From: Rhodamnia argentea
Lineage: Eukaryota; Streptophyta; Magnoliopsida; Myrtales; Myrtaceae
Assembly (NCBI RefSeq): GCF_020921035.1
Contig: NC_063155.1
Location: 30,249,294-30,313,293, forward strand
Length of the DNA stretch: 64,000 nucleotides
Direction of reading: 5' to 3'
The position numbers and the translations under genes are program-made. The number at the start of each line of letters is the position of its first letter. The first letter of the stretch is position 1. The notes under the pieces were generated by a model. The model did not search any database, was not told the DNA's origin, and saw nothing but the letters and a program-made list of their open reading frames with translations. Positions 1 to 11,400 of this stretch are shown here, one piece after another.

Positions 1-435
1 ACCCCCCCAAAAGAACAACCCAATCACCTAATTGGTGAGAATCATAGCACTTGAATCTCTAACACTTCTTTCTCTCACTTATGCAAGTTTAAGGTCCCTA
101 TTGATTCTCTCCCAATTGGTTGGACCGTAGGTGCAATGATTTACTTCACGGGCAAAGTCTCCGGTAGCCACCACAAAAGCTTGACCTGAAGATTAAGTTC
201 AAAGCAGCCCAATTGGGTAGAACATACACACAAAAAGAAATAGAAAGGGGAAAATGACCTCGCATTCAATGAGTTATATCCCAACAAAATGGTAGTAACG
301 ATGTACACCGATTTTTATATGCCCGTGGAAATTACATGGGAAAAGACTTAAATTTGGAATTCTAGATATTGGTTGAACATCAAGGAGAATAGAAATGCCA
401 TTGACAGCTAATGTTAGAGTGAAATAACCACTCAC
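1..435 (-). other. RNL intron 5 (partial)
   Basis: This is intron sequence downstream of the donor CTGGAG|GTGAG at 436/435. I found no RNL coding exon and no other gene here. Confidence 0.7.
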
Positions 436-2227
436 CTCCAGAAAGGCATTGAACTCAGCTTGCATTTTTCCTGCTTCCATACCCCATGACTCCCGAAAAA
501 TGTGGCCCAGGACAAAAACTCCCACAGCAGTGTATCTGTAACAGGAACATCTACTAAGTACTCAATGCAATGTGCCATAGACACTGAAAGCTTTCCAGCT
601 TACATATTTCCAAAGCTGTTCTTGGCATATGCTCCACCCTCATGACCGGCATACATGAAGAGAGAACCTGAATGCTTGAGGGAAACCTGCATGGGTGTAA
701 CTTAACCCAGGTCAAAAAACAACATGATCTACCTCACTCGGCAGTTATCTAAAGAAATTACTTATTTTGCCCATGCAATAGGGAAAGATTGGCAAACTAT
801 CGACTTCATCAAATATCCGGGACATATAAGTTAACGATCTTTGCCAAATACAAATATGTATTGCTACTAGGAGAAAACATGGAGCTAGAAAGGGGGCGTA
901 CCTCTACTGTTGCCAGGCCTTTCGACACCATCTCAATCATCCTTGTCCTAATCTGAATAAATGAAAACACATGATTAGATAGAAAAGATGCCAAGCTGGT
1001 TTTCCATTAACAGAGACGAAATGGCTAAAGGAGCAGGAAACTGTTATAGACGTTCTTGTGTGCTAGATAACTTATCAGAAGTTCGTACCACCCTTAACAG
1101 CTGAACAAAGCGTACGTCCTGAGAAAACAAAATAATAAGAGACTGTCTGGGAAAAAGAGTACCTCCTGATCAGACTTCTCATTTTCAAACTTGGGATAGA
1201 AGGTAGCTCTAATTTGGGCACTTGTATACGTAGAGTTATCCACGGAGAAACCTTCCAAAGAATTTGTCCTGTACAACTTACTCAAACCCAGGGAGATTTC
1301 TTGTGCCACACTGGAGCCAGAGCTATTCTCTTGCACCTCCGCCACTCCTTTATCGGCAGTCTTACTTTCAGTGTCCACTTGTAAGGGTCCACTAGCTGTT
1401 CCATAGGCTCTGGGCTTCCAGATTGCTTCCTCACCTTGGAAAGGAGTATGATGGTTTTCCAATCGAATGCCGCCCAATTGGGCGGCATGAACATCTCCAC
1501 TTGACTCCGCAATATCCAACCCTCCGAGTCTGCCAGTAACGGCTTCAACTGTCAATCCACTATTGCTTTCCGGAGCTGTTATGGAACGGTTTTTCTCTTT
1601 CAACTTCTGCTCTCCATGCCGACCCCTTCTCTGTATGATGACAACATCCAAATAATACATTTATCAAATCATCCTAGATGAGGGAATCATTTACATGGTC
1701 GAAGCCGTAATGCTGATAACACGTAAACCTCTCCATTTTTCTTTAACTTGCACAAATGAAAAACATAGAGTAAAGGGAATGATGAAAAATGAATATCAAA
1801 ACTTCTCTACTTCGGGCCAAAGCTGATAATCGAAAACCTAACATTAACGGACAAGTATTGCACAAAACATTTGAAGAAGAAACTCAAACGCGTGAAAGGG
1901 GGCACTCGCAAATCATCCAAAGCACTGGATAGACACCGCAAGCGCGTGACACAAGTTCACCGAGTGCAACGACGCACGCTCGACAACAGACCACCACCAC
2001 CGGTGAAGAGGAAGGCAACACCAGCGCAGGGGACGAACCTGATGGCGAGGCATGACCGAGCGATGGACGGAGGCGGAAGGGATGAAGGCGAGAGAGCGAG
2101 CGAGGGTTTTGCGAGGATTGAGGGAGCGATGCAAGGCGAAGGTTCTGGACAGCAACGCCTCCGACATAGAAGAGTGGCAGAGGAGTGTTGGATTGAAGGC
2201 ACAGAGTATCCTCTGTGACGCCGACAT
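436..2227 (-). CDS. RNL: tRNA ligase RNL, N-terminal part (exons 1-5; gene runs off left edge)
   Basis: Plant tRNA ligase joins tRNA halves after intron removal and religates bZIP60-type mRNA in the unfolded protein response. The family order is adenylyltransferase, kinase, cyclic phosphodiesterase; only the start of the ligase module is here. Coding exons on the minus strand are 2227-2039, 1630-1163, 952-902, 686-604 and 535-436, all with GT-AG borders and matching phases, giving 297 codons. The exon 1-2 junction reads MPRHQ-RRGRHGEQ. Recognisable family segments are WKPRAYGTASG, QIRATFYPKFENEKSDQE, MIEMVSKGLATVEV and GVFVLGHIFRESWG. The next family segment is absent from 1-435, so the rest lies left of the window. 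The chosen start (MSASQRILCAF) gives about 58 Arg/Ser-rich, acid-poor residues ahead of an internal MPRHQ, which resembles a transit peptide. An in-frame Met at 2266 is an alternative start. Confidence 0.95.
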
Positions 2228-2527
2228 CCAAAGAGTAGGTGCGTTGGCGCATCCAGAAACAATCACAGAGAGGTAGACACAGAGCGCGCGCGCGCGCTAC
2301 GGTGTCGTCGTCATCTCACACAAGGCGATATGCAGTGACCTTCGGCTCTTCGTCGTGCACATACTCCAGCACCGGCGACTGGCTTATAGCTCTCGGAGTG
2401 CGCCACGGAAAAAAGAAATGGCCCGAAAACGCAGACCGGCCCGACTTTTCGGGCTTCAACGGGCGCGAAAAGGCCGGACCGGCCCCGATTTTTTCACCTG
2501 GGCCGCCTCTCCTTCCCTCCAATCTAT
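2228..2527. other. RNL 5' flank
   Basis: This is the upstream region of RNL with a short alternating CG run near 2284-2296. I see no TATA-like box, which fits a housekeeping gene. ORFs that overlap here on both strands have no recognisable content. Confidence 0.5.
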
Positions 2528-2924
2528 GAAGCACCGACACGTGAAGAAGGCAACCGCGTCGGTGTCGGACACGCATCGGACACGGACACGCGTCCGACAC
2601 GCTCCGATACGCGTCCGACACGCGGTCAACGCGTGTCGGAGATCTGACACGGAGTCAACGCCAGTGACACGCTCGGGACACGCGAGTCGGAGAGGAAGGA
2701 GGGCGTGAAAAGTACTGATCTGGAGCCATGACAGAGATGAAGGAGAGAGCCGGCGACCGCAAGTCGGTGGAGAAGGAGTGCGGGGAAAGCGCGGATCTGG
2801 AGGAGAAGACAGAGTGCAGAGTTGTAGGTAGAAGCAGATGCAGCGACGAGTAGAAAGCGAGCCAGCGCCAGAGCGAGCAGAGAGCGAACGCCGGAGGAGA
2901 GACGAGGCAGCTAAAATCACGGAG

Positions 2925-2984
<60 letters not shown>

Positions 2985-3592
2985 TGCTTCGCGAGACAGA
3001 GAGGTAGGGGCGACGCAAGATGAGACAGAGCGCTGGGAAGACACAGGATGAGAAGAGAAGATGAGAGAGGAGAGAGAGCGTTAGCGTGGGGAACGAGATA
3101 TTTCCAAAAAGTAAAGAGAGAGTGGGGGAGGGGGGAGAGGGGGGCAACACAAAATCAGAGAGAGGGGAGAGATCGTTGGGAAAACGCAAGATGAGAAGAT
3201 GAAGATGAGAGAGCCATTGACGTGGGGAAGACGAAAGGTGACGGGAGAGAGTGAGAGAGCGTTCAGTCTGTGTCTCATCAAGTCATTTCGGGAAGCATCC
3301 TTCGGTCAAGTGATTCATTTTTCTTTTTTATTTTATTATCTTTTTTTCTTGATTGGCTGAGCTTAAATTACGGGCTGAATTACAGTGGAAATTTATTTTT
3401 TATTTTTTGTAAATTCTCTATTTCTATAAAATGTCATAAAAATAATAAATTATCTTTGTATATAAAAAAAATATTCTTTTAATATACGACGTGTCCTAAC
3501 GTGTCGGAATTCTCTATTTTTTTGAGAAAGAGCGTGTCGGCATGTCGTGTCGTGTCGTGTCGTGTTCCGTGTCCTGTGTCGTGTCCGTGCTA
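2528..3592. mobile_element. Putative TIR element with GTGTCGG-type subterminal repeats
   Basis: Both ends carry many GTGTCGG/CCGACAC/GGACACG words in opposite orientation. The left end (2528-2690) begins AGCACCGACACG. The right end (about 3485-3592), read in reverse complement, begins AGCACGGACACGACAC. Such opposed, word-rich ends are what a DNA transposon with subterminal repeats would show. I found no clear target duplication. The interior holds a (GTCGCC)n tract and GA-rich DNA but no recognisable gene. It could instead be two independent satellite-like blocks. Confidence 0.4.
2925..2983. repeat. (GTC)n-(GTCGCC)n microsatellite
   Basis: A run of GTC triplets passes into about eight GTCGCC hexamers. 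Overlapping ORFs with poly-Val/Ala, Asp/Gly or Arg tracts are artefacts of this repeat. Confidence 0.9.
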
Positions 3593-3772
3593 CATAGCTC
3601 GTTACCACGGCACCTCGCGCCACCGTGCGGAGAAACTATCGGCCACAGCTGTGCCAAGTCAGCAACAAAAAATCTCCATTGGCTGATCGACACGTGTCCG
3701 GTGGGCCACATGTCGCTCTCCCCTTCTCACTCGCTCTCTCTCATCCATAAACACCCTCCCCTCTCTCTTCTC

Positions 3773-3941
3773 CGCATCGACGAGGGCCAGCTCGTCCCGC
3801 GAGGTCCTGGGTGAGGATGGTCTAGGCGATGGCCATGCGGACGTTGCAGACCCCGACGACGGCGATATTGGTGGGCGCTTGGAGGGCGACGGCAGCGGCG
3901 TGTGCTAAATCGGCTTGAAGAAGCCTCGGATCAGGTCCAAG
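3773..3941 (-). pseudogene. Lactate dehydrogenase N-terminal fragment, degenerate
   Basis: Read on the minus strand across frames, this stretch matches the N-terminus of plant L-lactate dehydrogenase. The family pieces are LDL..GFFKPI, then PSPSKR, then the NAD-binding Rossmann motif as TNIAVVGVCNVRMAIA, then TILTQDLA and DELALVDA. It is broken by in-frame stops (TAG after FKPI and after MAIA) and by frame changes between SKR and PTNI and between DLA and DELA. The first glycine of the GxGxxG loop remains, but the second is Cys and the Gly before Met is Arg. Only about 55 residues are represented, with no flanking exon, so this is a dead captured or retroposed fragment. Upstream sequence to 4060 shows no LDH homology. 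Confidence 0.8.
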
Positions 3942-4419
3942 AACGTCTCTCTTCTCTCCGTCGCTCTTGTCCTAGACGCGGCACAACGACCCTTTCTTGT
4001 CTTTCTCTCTTTCTGCGGGTTCACGAACCAAGAACGAACGCCCCACAAGCCCACTCGGCAGATTCTTCTGCGAATTTTCCCGGAAAATCAAAACCCGGAA
4101 CACCCATCTCAAATTCCAGGAACTATCCGTTGCCTTTTCTGTCTCGTGTCCACTCGAAAATATCTCCAAATTCATCATTTTAACCTGTTTGACTTGATGG
4201 AATACAATTTTATCGTTACCAACCTCGCCCCCACACATATTACTAAAGCGCATCTATGTCTATGCCAAAATATTTAACTTACTTTACGTTGTTCATTAGA
4301 ATACGTAATTAAGAAAATAAAACTGGTTGGTAAATAAAAGAAAAAAGCATACAAAAACCTAAAAGATTCAAATGCACCTAAAGAACTAGAAAATATGCAT
4401 GTATAGCGACGAGACACAC
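3942..4419. other. Intergenic, nothing recognised
   Basis: Mixed-composition DNA passes into AT-rich DNA after 4180. Several short overlapping ORFs exist but none carries a known motif. Confidence 0.5.
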
Positions 4420-4800
4420 ATAAAACTATCAAAAAATTCTGTTACATTTGAGCCAATTCAACCCAAAACTTTTCAATTTTGTCAATATAATTTTAAATAT
4501 TTTGACGATTTATCAATTTATTCTGTTTGATCAATTTTGATTTGAAATCAATGACGTGGATATCGGTCGTCTTACATGACATGATTGGCACTGACGTAGA
4601 TAATTTTTATGATTTTTTCGAAAATGTCATGATTTTTTTTTATACTCATTTTATTTTTCTTTTCTTTTTATTTATGTATTTTCCTTTTTTCTCTTCTAAG
4701 CCAGGCGAGGGCCGGTGGTTGACCCTTGGCGAACTTCCTAGAAAAAGAGAGGCAAAGAAAGGAAGAAAGAAAGAAAAATAAAAATTATAAAATTATAGCA
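4420..4800. mobile_element. Foldback-repeat family R, copy 1 (left arm and centre)
   Basis: The left arm has the family phrases: Cs and Ts around AATTCAACCC, TTTGTCAATATA, then GATCAATTTTGATTTGAAATC and ATGACGTGGATATCGGTCGTC. A T-rich spacer and the GC-rich GGCGAGGGCCGGTGG centre follow. No right arm was found, so this copy is truncated. Confidence 0.65.
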
Positions 4801-5310
4801 CATTCAATGAAAAGTTCTCGATTTTTCGGATGGGTTTGAAATAGGTTAGTTCTCAACCCTTTAATACCCATAAAATCGTTAGGCATTTATTTCTTGGACT
4901 CACTTAAGCATGTTTTAAATATTAAGGTTATCCATTAATGACATGCACCATTAAATATGGGTTAAAATGAGGGTTCTATACCTATTTTGCACCTATTAAT
5001 TAATATGATTGCAAGATATAGGGAATTAAGTGTAGCATAAGTTAATTATATCGATATAAATTTGTACGATGATCTTAAATTGGAAATATCAAAATATTTA
5101 CAACATTCATTTATATATGAAGTAAACTAAAAATGCAAATTTGTCCTGCTTTCTTTAGTCTAGTGCTCATTTAAGATCTAATTGAAGTTCGATAAGTTAG
5201 GAAGTGACAAATTACCTAACCGATTCGTTACTCGTTTCGTTAAGCTTTTCTACAATTTCCATTACTTTTCCTGTTATTTTCGCAAATGCATTGTAAAGGA
5301 AGAGCTTGTT
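4801..5310. other. AT-rich intergenic DNA
   Basis: Nothing beyond low-complexity AT-rich sequence was recognised. Confidence 0.5.
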
Positions 5311-5317
5311 AGTTAGG

Positions 5318-5541
5318 TTGTGCTTGTTTTACGAAAAAGGAATGATCTGGAAAATGTTTTATTAGAAATTATCGCTTGTATCGTTTAAAAATAATATAAG
5401 ATACTTTCATTATCGATAACAATTTATGTCTAAATATTTACGAAGGATTAAATTTTTTTTCATTCATTTTTGTAAACGATACCAAATGATTATTTGTATG
5501 AAAATATTTTATAAATTATTTATTTTTCGCGAAACAAACGG
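5318..5541. mobile_element. Small MITE, TIR GCTTGTTTTACGAAAAA-like
   Basis: The left end TGCTTGTTTTACGAAAAA pairs with the reverse complement of the right end, CGTTTGTTTCGCGAAAAA. Internal phrases such as CGCTTGTATCGTTTA and TTATCGATAACAATTTATG recur in a relative at 56520-56790. No coding capacity is visible. No clear target duplication was seen. Confidence 0.55.
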
Positions 5542-6827
5542 AACATTAATATCATTTGTTTTTATTTCCCTTTGAACCTAATATTTTGAGTTTTTTTTTA
5601 ATAAGATCTCTTTATGTATTTATGGTTTTTTTTCACCATCGTGACTTACGCAATTTAATTAAAAAACCTAGAACTCCATATTTATTGTCAAAATTGTCTT
5701 TGAAGTTTTCCCACTCCGCTATTACTTTTCTCGCTAGGCTTGAAGCCATCTATGTAACTCTCACATATTGTTCTCCTTAATGAGTGAAATATTTCTTTCA
5801 AAAAAAAAAAAAAAAAAAAACACCATCCCACATTAGGTGTATAAATAAGAAAAAATTAGGGTGAAATTGAAATTAAATCTAAAGTTAGCGGTTTTTTTTA
5901 TGGGACAAAAAATAAAATTTACAGTAAAATTGAGACTATACTTAAAGTTGAAATTTTTTTATGAGATAAAAGGTTGAATCAAGATAAAAGTTAAAGTTAA
6001 GAGGTTTTCAGGCATTATGCCCAATTCTATTACATAATAACATCTATCACATTACAATTTTATTTCATTACTACAGCCATATAGGTTATAAAGACACTTT
6101 TATAGACCTATAAGCTCCTGTAGATGAAAAGACCAAGACTATAAAGCGAAAAACGGGTTTTTGATATTCGGGCTTCGGCTCAGGCCTAGAACATTCGTTG
6201 ACACGACTTCTTTCCTAAAAGCAAAAGAAATGGAAAAACTTTAAATGCATACGTATAATGACTTTTCAAATTCTTCACTCCAGGATTGAACGAGTTCAAA
6301 CTCTCCATCACACTACCGAACCGCTTCAGCCATAGTACTCCATCTAGTCTTTGAATATCCCCACGTCTGTCTCGCTCTCTCGTGGCATTTTCAACACCGT
6401 CATTTGCCAAGCAAAAAGGAACCATCTCCTGGTCGTCTCCATGAACCAGCAAGTTTCTTCCAAGCTATCTCGGAAATCTTCCATCTCTTCTCCGTTTCTT
6501 GCGTTCTCTCTCCATGCTCCACGAGCTTTTCAGCTTACCTGCTGATTCTCTCACGGGATGCTTCGAGTCTCGACATTCATTTCAAAGCCAACTTTACCTC
6601 AAAGTAATGCAGGAAGCATGTGCTTTACTCACTCATCATTTACAATGTGTATGCTCGCAAATTGAATTGCTCGATCATAATTTCAATGTATTTGTCCAGC
6701 AAAAGAGATGAAAAAACAGAAAACACCCAACCGTAACTATACAAGTCAAGATTTGCCATTATGAGCAGATAATATCCAGTCAGAAAAAAGGCAAGTATTG
6801 ACAAAATAAATATTATAAGTATGCTGT
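5542..6827. other. AT-rich region and RBR gene 3' flank; poly(A) tract
   Basis: A run of about 20 A lies at 5800-5820. The DNA nearest 6827 is probably the 3'UTR of the RBR gene. ORFs at 6186-6710 have no convincing homology. Confidence 0.45.
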
Positions 6828-9800
6828 TCAGATCAAATAATCCTCATCCGAGTCAGTATACCATTCTTCATCTTCTTCATCATCGTCGTCGTCGTCGTCG
6901 TCAAAATCCCTGTCGTCATCATACAAAATATTGTCTTCCTCCCACAGCGGACAAGAACATGTAGGTTTTTTATCCTTCCACTCTGCACCACAATTGTAGC
7001 AAAACTCATAACCACATCTGCAAGGAGGCAATGCTAAGTAAGAACTTTGTAGTTTGTAAAAGAGGACTGACGAAAGATATAGAAGATAAAGAGCAAACAG
7101 CAAACTTGAATTATCTTTTTGCAGCACTATCTAAACAGTATGCGCACTCAAAATTTCAGCGGCAATTAATCAGAACCTAAACCATCCAACTCCAACACAA
7201 ATCTTGGAAAAATAAAGCACGTTGAGGCTGATATATATCAACGGAAGCAGAAAGAAAGTTTGAATTAAGCGGCCTGACCATTGCCAATCGCCCAAGCCAA
7301 TTTCATGAAGCATTTTCATTTTGGTCAGAAATTTCATGAAGCATTTACTAGTTAGCAAAAAGAAAGTTTTGCCAATTTCGAGCACATGGGATACTGCATG
7401 ACTCATTTATTAGTTGTTAGCAAAAGAAAAATATTAATTAGCGCTACCACGTCGGCCCTTCTAATATCTGTATGTACTGGCGTGTAAAGCCTTCTGCCTC
7501 TATCTACCTACTCAGGGGTAATCTAGCAACAGACTGCTGCAAACTTAGAATAATATTAAGATGAATATTTCACCCCATGACTACAATAAGCACTCTATCA
7601 AGAGCAGTTCCACTCCAACTCAAGTAAAGACCATGATCATGGGACTCTTGTTCTCAATATGAAATTCTAATTCAGAGAGAAGAGAAGAAGGGGCTTGGGA
7701 GGTTAATGACAGGGCCCCTTCCAGGAGGTCATCAGTTCAAACTGCCACTGCAACATTTCTCTTGTCTTCAAGAAGGTCAAAGATCCACTCAAACATGTTG
7801 ACCGGTCAAACCGGGTCAACATAAGGCCTGACCAGTCAAACCGGGTCAACATAAGGCCTGACCGGTTCGTGACCATTCCAGTCACTGGAACATAGTCCGA
7901 TTCTTCATTCAACAGGTTGAACCAGCCTATGTCGTCCAATTTTATAAGTGTTGTTTTCTACATCCATAGTCCCTACTTCTAATACTTGCGTGTAATAACA
8001 AAAGCATGAACATGACCACTGAAGCTCCAATCCCATAGATTAGCAGAAAATAGATTTCACCAATAAGCAATAAACCTAAGGCATTAAACTATAGAGCAAC
8101 AGAGCTTGCCATTATGCATATCAACTAGAAGACACCCCAGGTAAAGATCAGCTCAACTGGGCAGGTCACCCGTGGGAATTAAGTACCTGCAAGTCATGTG
8201 GTAACAGCCTTCAGAAAGTTCGATCATGTGATTGCATTTGATACATTGACGCCATAGATTCCTGGAAGCAAGAGACTTCAGCTTTGCATCTTCAGCAGGA
8301 GGATGAGGATGCAATTTTTTATAGGCCAAGCATGTCAAACTACTATGCCAAGGAACCTTGCAATTGATACAGAAGAGTCCATGACATTTTATGCATTTCC
8401 TAGCTCCGGATCTTGCAGCACCTGCACCAGAAGTGATTGAGCTTTCTGAAACTTCACTTTTTGACATCAATGCAGAGCACGTCGGATAAGGGCAATATAT
8501 TTTCTCTGTAACAGGGATTGAGGCTTCCTTTAACCGCTGGGTCATCATCTCAATCAGTTTGGGTGTCAAAAATTTACTGCAGCTGCTGACATTAAGATCA
8601 GATTTACATCCCTCGTGAGGACATCTTGGCACCATACCGTGAAGCAACTTCACCTCTACATGCTGTCTCATGCAAGACAAGCAATAGCGGTGCAAGCATC
8701 CATCAATTGCAAATATCTGACTAACATCAGTATCTTCTAAACAGATTACACAGGTCTCCTTCGGATTCTTGCTGGCAACACTGTCTACACGCCTCACAAT
8801 CTGGGAAGTTATCGCATCTCTTGCAAGTTTAAAGGCAAACTTGAACTCATTTCGTGCTACCAACAAGAAATTGCACTGATCGAATTTTCTTCTAAGAAGA
8901 GTTGCTTGCTCAACTAATGCCGCAACCTTGCGCTGCTTCGGCATCCATCTACGAGTAATCTACATTGCAACGTCAACCACATTAGTGACTAGACTGTATA
9001 CTTACGACGAATGGAACCAGATACTAATGTAGGAGGTTAACAAAATTATTTCTGCTTAGATTCATGAAGGCACCTTCATAAACAACGCAAACAACCAAAA
9101 TGTCAAATCAGGACATTTATGTTCATGATTATTTAGGTAAAGCCATATGATTTGAACCTTCAGTAATTGCAAAACAAAGACTTGAATAATTTGAAGTAGG
9201 GTCAGAAGTCATGATAATGTACCATCTTTGCCATCTGCTATCTGCTACGTGCCTATATAAATAACTCAAATGTGAAGGTTTATTTATCTCCATCATATAA
9301 TCAGATGTTGCTTCAGCTAAAGAAGAAGTTGGTACAAGTTCCCGAAGATGCGGTATGATTATAAGCTAGATAGACTAGTTGCGCCTGGAAACATACCTGT
9401 AACCTCATCAAAAAACAACCAGACCCAACAGATCAAGCAAATGGCACAGGTACGTTTTCAGACTGCGCTCATCTTGATAAACGTTTCGCATTTTCACGCA
9501 ACCAACGAGAGAAGGTAGACTAATACAGGTCGATAAGAAGGGAAGAATTCAACTTTGGTAATCCTCTATAAAGAAAACTAAAACAGACACCGCCCTCAAA
9601 CCAATGTAAAGAGTGAATGGGGGCCAAAACAAACAATTCAAGTACGGAAATAAATGACTGAATTAAGAGAAACGCAGAAACTGGAGACAGAGAAACTCAC
9701 GAACTGGAAAAGCGGAAAGTAATCGCAGTAAAACACAATCCTCTTCAACTCCAACGCCACAGCAGCATTAAGGCCTTCAACCAACGCCTTGGCCTCAACC

Positions 9801-10432
9801 ACGACCTTGCTCTTGCTCGTCCCGGGCCCAACCAATGGCTTCCTCACTTCGAATATCAAATTCCCCTTAAAATCACAAACCGCAATCCCGACCCCCGCGA
9901 AAACGGAATTGCATTTCTGCCCCTCGACCGTCTCGTCACTCACCAAACCCTTGCAATACAAACTAAACACATCAACGACCTCGCCGCCGCCGCCGCCGAA
10001 ATCCTTGGAACAGCCCTCGCCAAAAGGTCGCTCGAACTCATCTCCCCAGTCGCCCCAGTCATCGTCGGGGATGGTCATGATCTCGGTGGCGACCTTCTGA
10101 TCATGGATCCGACGGTGGAGATCTTCCCTGACGCGCCTCGCCTCGGCCTCGCTCAACTCGCGGTCCTTGAACTCTCGCTGGAACCTGGAAAGCTCGTCGG
10201 ATTGGAGGGAGACGAAGGAGGGGGAGACGACGTCGTCGGGCGGGGCTAGGGTTTGGGACGGGGGTGAGGAGGAGGAGGGGGGGAGAGAGAGGGAAGCGGC
10301 TAAGGCTTCCTCGAGCTGGAGGCGGTAAGCGAGGTCGAGGTCCGATTCCAGGGCTTGGGCGGCCATCAGCTCGCGGTGTTGCTCGTCGACGAGGGAACGG
10401 AGGTCGTCGTCGATGGAGGAGCGGGAGCCCAT
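6828..10432 (-). CDS. RBR-type E3 ubiquitin ligase with N-terminal RNase H-like domain
   Basis: RING-between-RING ligases take ubiquitin from an E2 onto a RING2 cysteine and then onto substrate. Coding exons are 10432-9701, 8959-8187 and 7017-6828, which splice in phase to 564 residues. Residues 1-150 are acidic and Ser-rich. About residues 190-262 (VGIAVCDFKGNLIFEV, VFYCDYFPLFQF-ITRRW) are the RNase H-like fold typical of this plant subfamily. RING1 starts near residue 314 (CVICLEDTDV, CLHRYCLSCM, CPHEGC). The IBR lies near 400-455 (CPYPTC, CIKCHGLFCINC). RING2 starts near 483 (CIKCNHMIELSEGCYHMTC-R-CGYEFCYNCG). The likely catalytic cysteine is in GCYHM, about residue 496. The exon 2-3 splice falls inside RING2 and restores TCRCGYEF. 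The tail is extremely acidic (eight consecutive Asp, then EEDEE). The start is the first Met of the conserved MGSRSSIDDDL; the frame is open further upstream without homology. Confidence 0.95.
7801..7860. repeat. 30-bp tandem repeat, two units
   Basis: Two near-identical 30-bp units containing TCAAACCGGGTCAACATAAG lie head to tail inside intron 2 of the RBR gene and differ at one position. Confidence 0.9.
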
Positions 10433-11181
10433 GTATGGAGTGGGGAAGTGACAGTGATCGGATTGTGATCGGCGTGCTTTTGGGGGCGGTACGGAAACGT
10501 GATTCTGAATTGTCGGAGTCAGACTGTGATTTGTCTCTTTTGTCCCTAACATCACACTATTTTCCCATATATGTTTGCCCCTGCTTTTGGTAGGTAATGT
10601 AAAAGTCAAGATAAGACAATATTTATCATGTTTTATTTGGTTATGACCCTAGATAGACAGATAGAACCTCTACAAAAATATCTCATGAAGAGATAACGAA
10701 GGTGGATAGAATTTCTTATATCCATGGTATAAAAGCTATTTTTTGGAATAGCAGAGTTCTTAAATTATCAAAAAAAATTATGATTAACTATAACTAACAC
10801 CAATATGAAAAGGAAAATTCCAAATAAATAAAATAACAGCAATTTTTTTCATTTTCATTTAATCATATTTCATTTATGTTTTTGAACTTGTATTATCTCA
10901 TATGGTATATTATGTATGTATAAAATAGTATCTATACTTATAACATACTTTAGGTCTATTAATATAGTTCGTTATTTGAAAAACAAAAGGATGGAAGGGA
11001 ATAAAAAAAATACTAAAAGGAAAAATAAAAAATAACTGAAAATGAAATCGAATATCCCAATGTTTAAATTAAGAAATTCAAATTTAAAACGATCTTTTTA
11101 ATTCTCAATTAATGAGGGGCAATGAAAATTCTTAAAAAAAGAAAAAAGAAAAACCTAAGTCTCTGTTCCTTCTTTATATCT
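10433..11181. other. RBR gene 5' flank and AT-rich DNA
   Basis: The first roughly 170 bp is the likely 5'UTR and proximal promoter of the RBR gene. The rest is AT-rich and no gene was recognised. Confidence 0.5.
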
Positions 11182-11400
11182 CTAGTTCATGATGAAGTTT
11201 CATGACTCATTCGTAATATTTTGGTTCACGTCAAAACTTCACGAAAATAGCGAGAGAGTTCAAACTATTCCTCCTTTGCAAAACTATGGTTCATGTTAAA
11301 AGTTTACGAACGTAGATAGATAATCAAAACTCATTCTTCTCTATAGTTCCGTGGTTCAAGTTGAAGTTTCACAAAAATCACAAGAGAATTGAAACACTGT
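11182..11400. repeat. Degenerate tandem repeat, about 65-bp period
   Basis: The phrase GGTTCA(C/T/A)GT(C/T)(A/G)AA followed by TTCACGAAAAT-like and GAGTTCAAAC-like words recurs at about 11221, 11285 and 11351. A partial unit starts at 11182. The units are diverged. Confidence 0.65.

Noticed and set aside
1871..2276. Plus-strand ORFs of 74-115 codons
   Set aside because: Antisense to RNL exon 1 and its leader; Arg-rich with no motif.
2456..3044. Overlapping minus-strand ORFs with Ser/Arg/Asp repeats
   Set aside because: Products of GTGTCGG words and the (GTCGCC)n repeat; such frames are often mis-annotated as proteins.
6186..6607. ORFs on both strands downstream of the RBR gene
   Set aside because: One frame (LDGVLWLKRFGSV) looked faintly like a LINE endonuclease tail, but not enough to support a call.
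9789..10593. Plus-strand ORFs of 103-109 codons
   Set aside because: Antisense of RBR exon 1.
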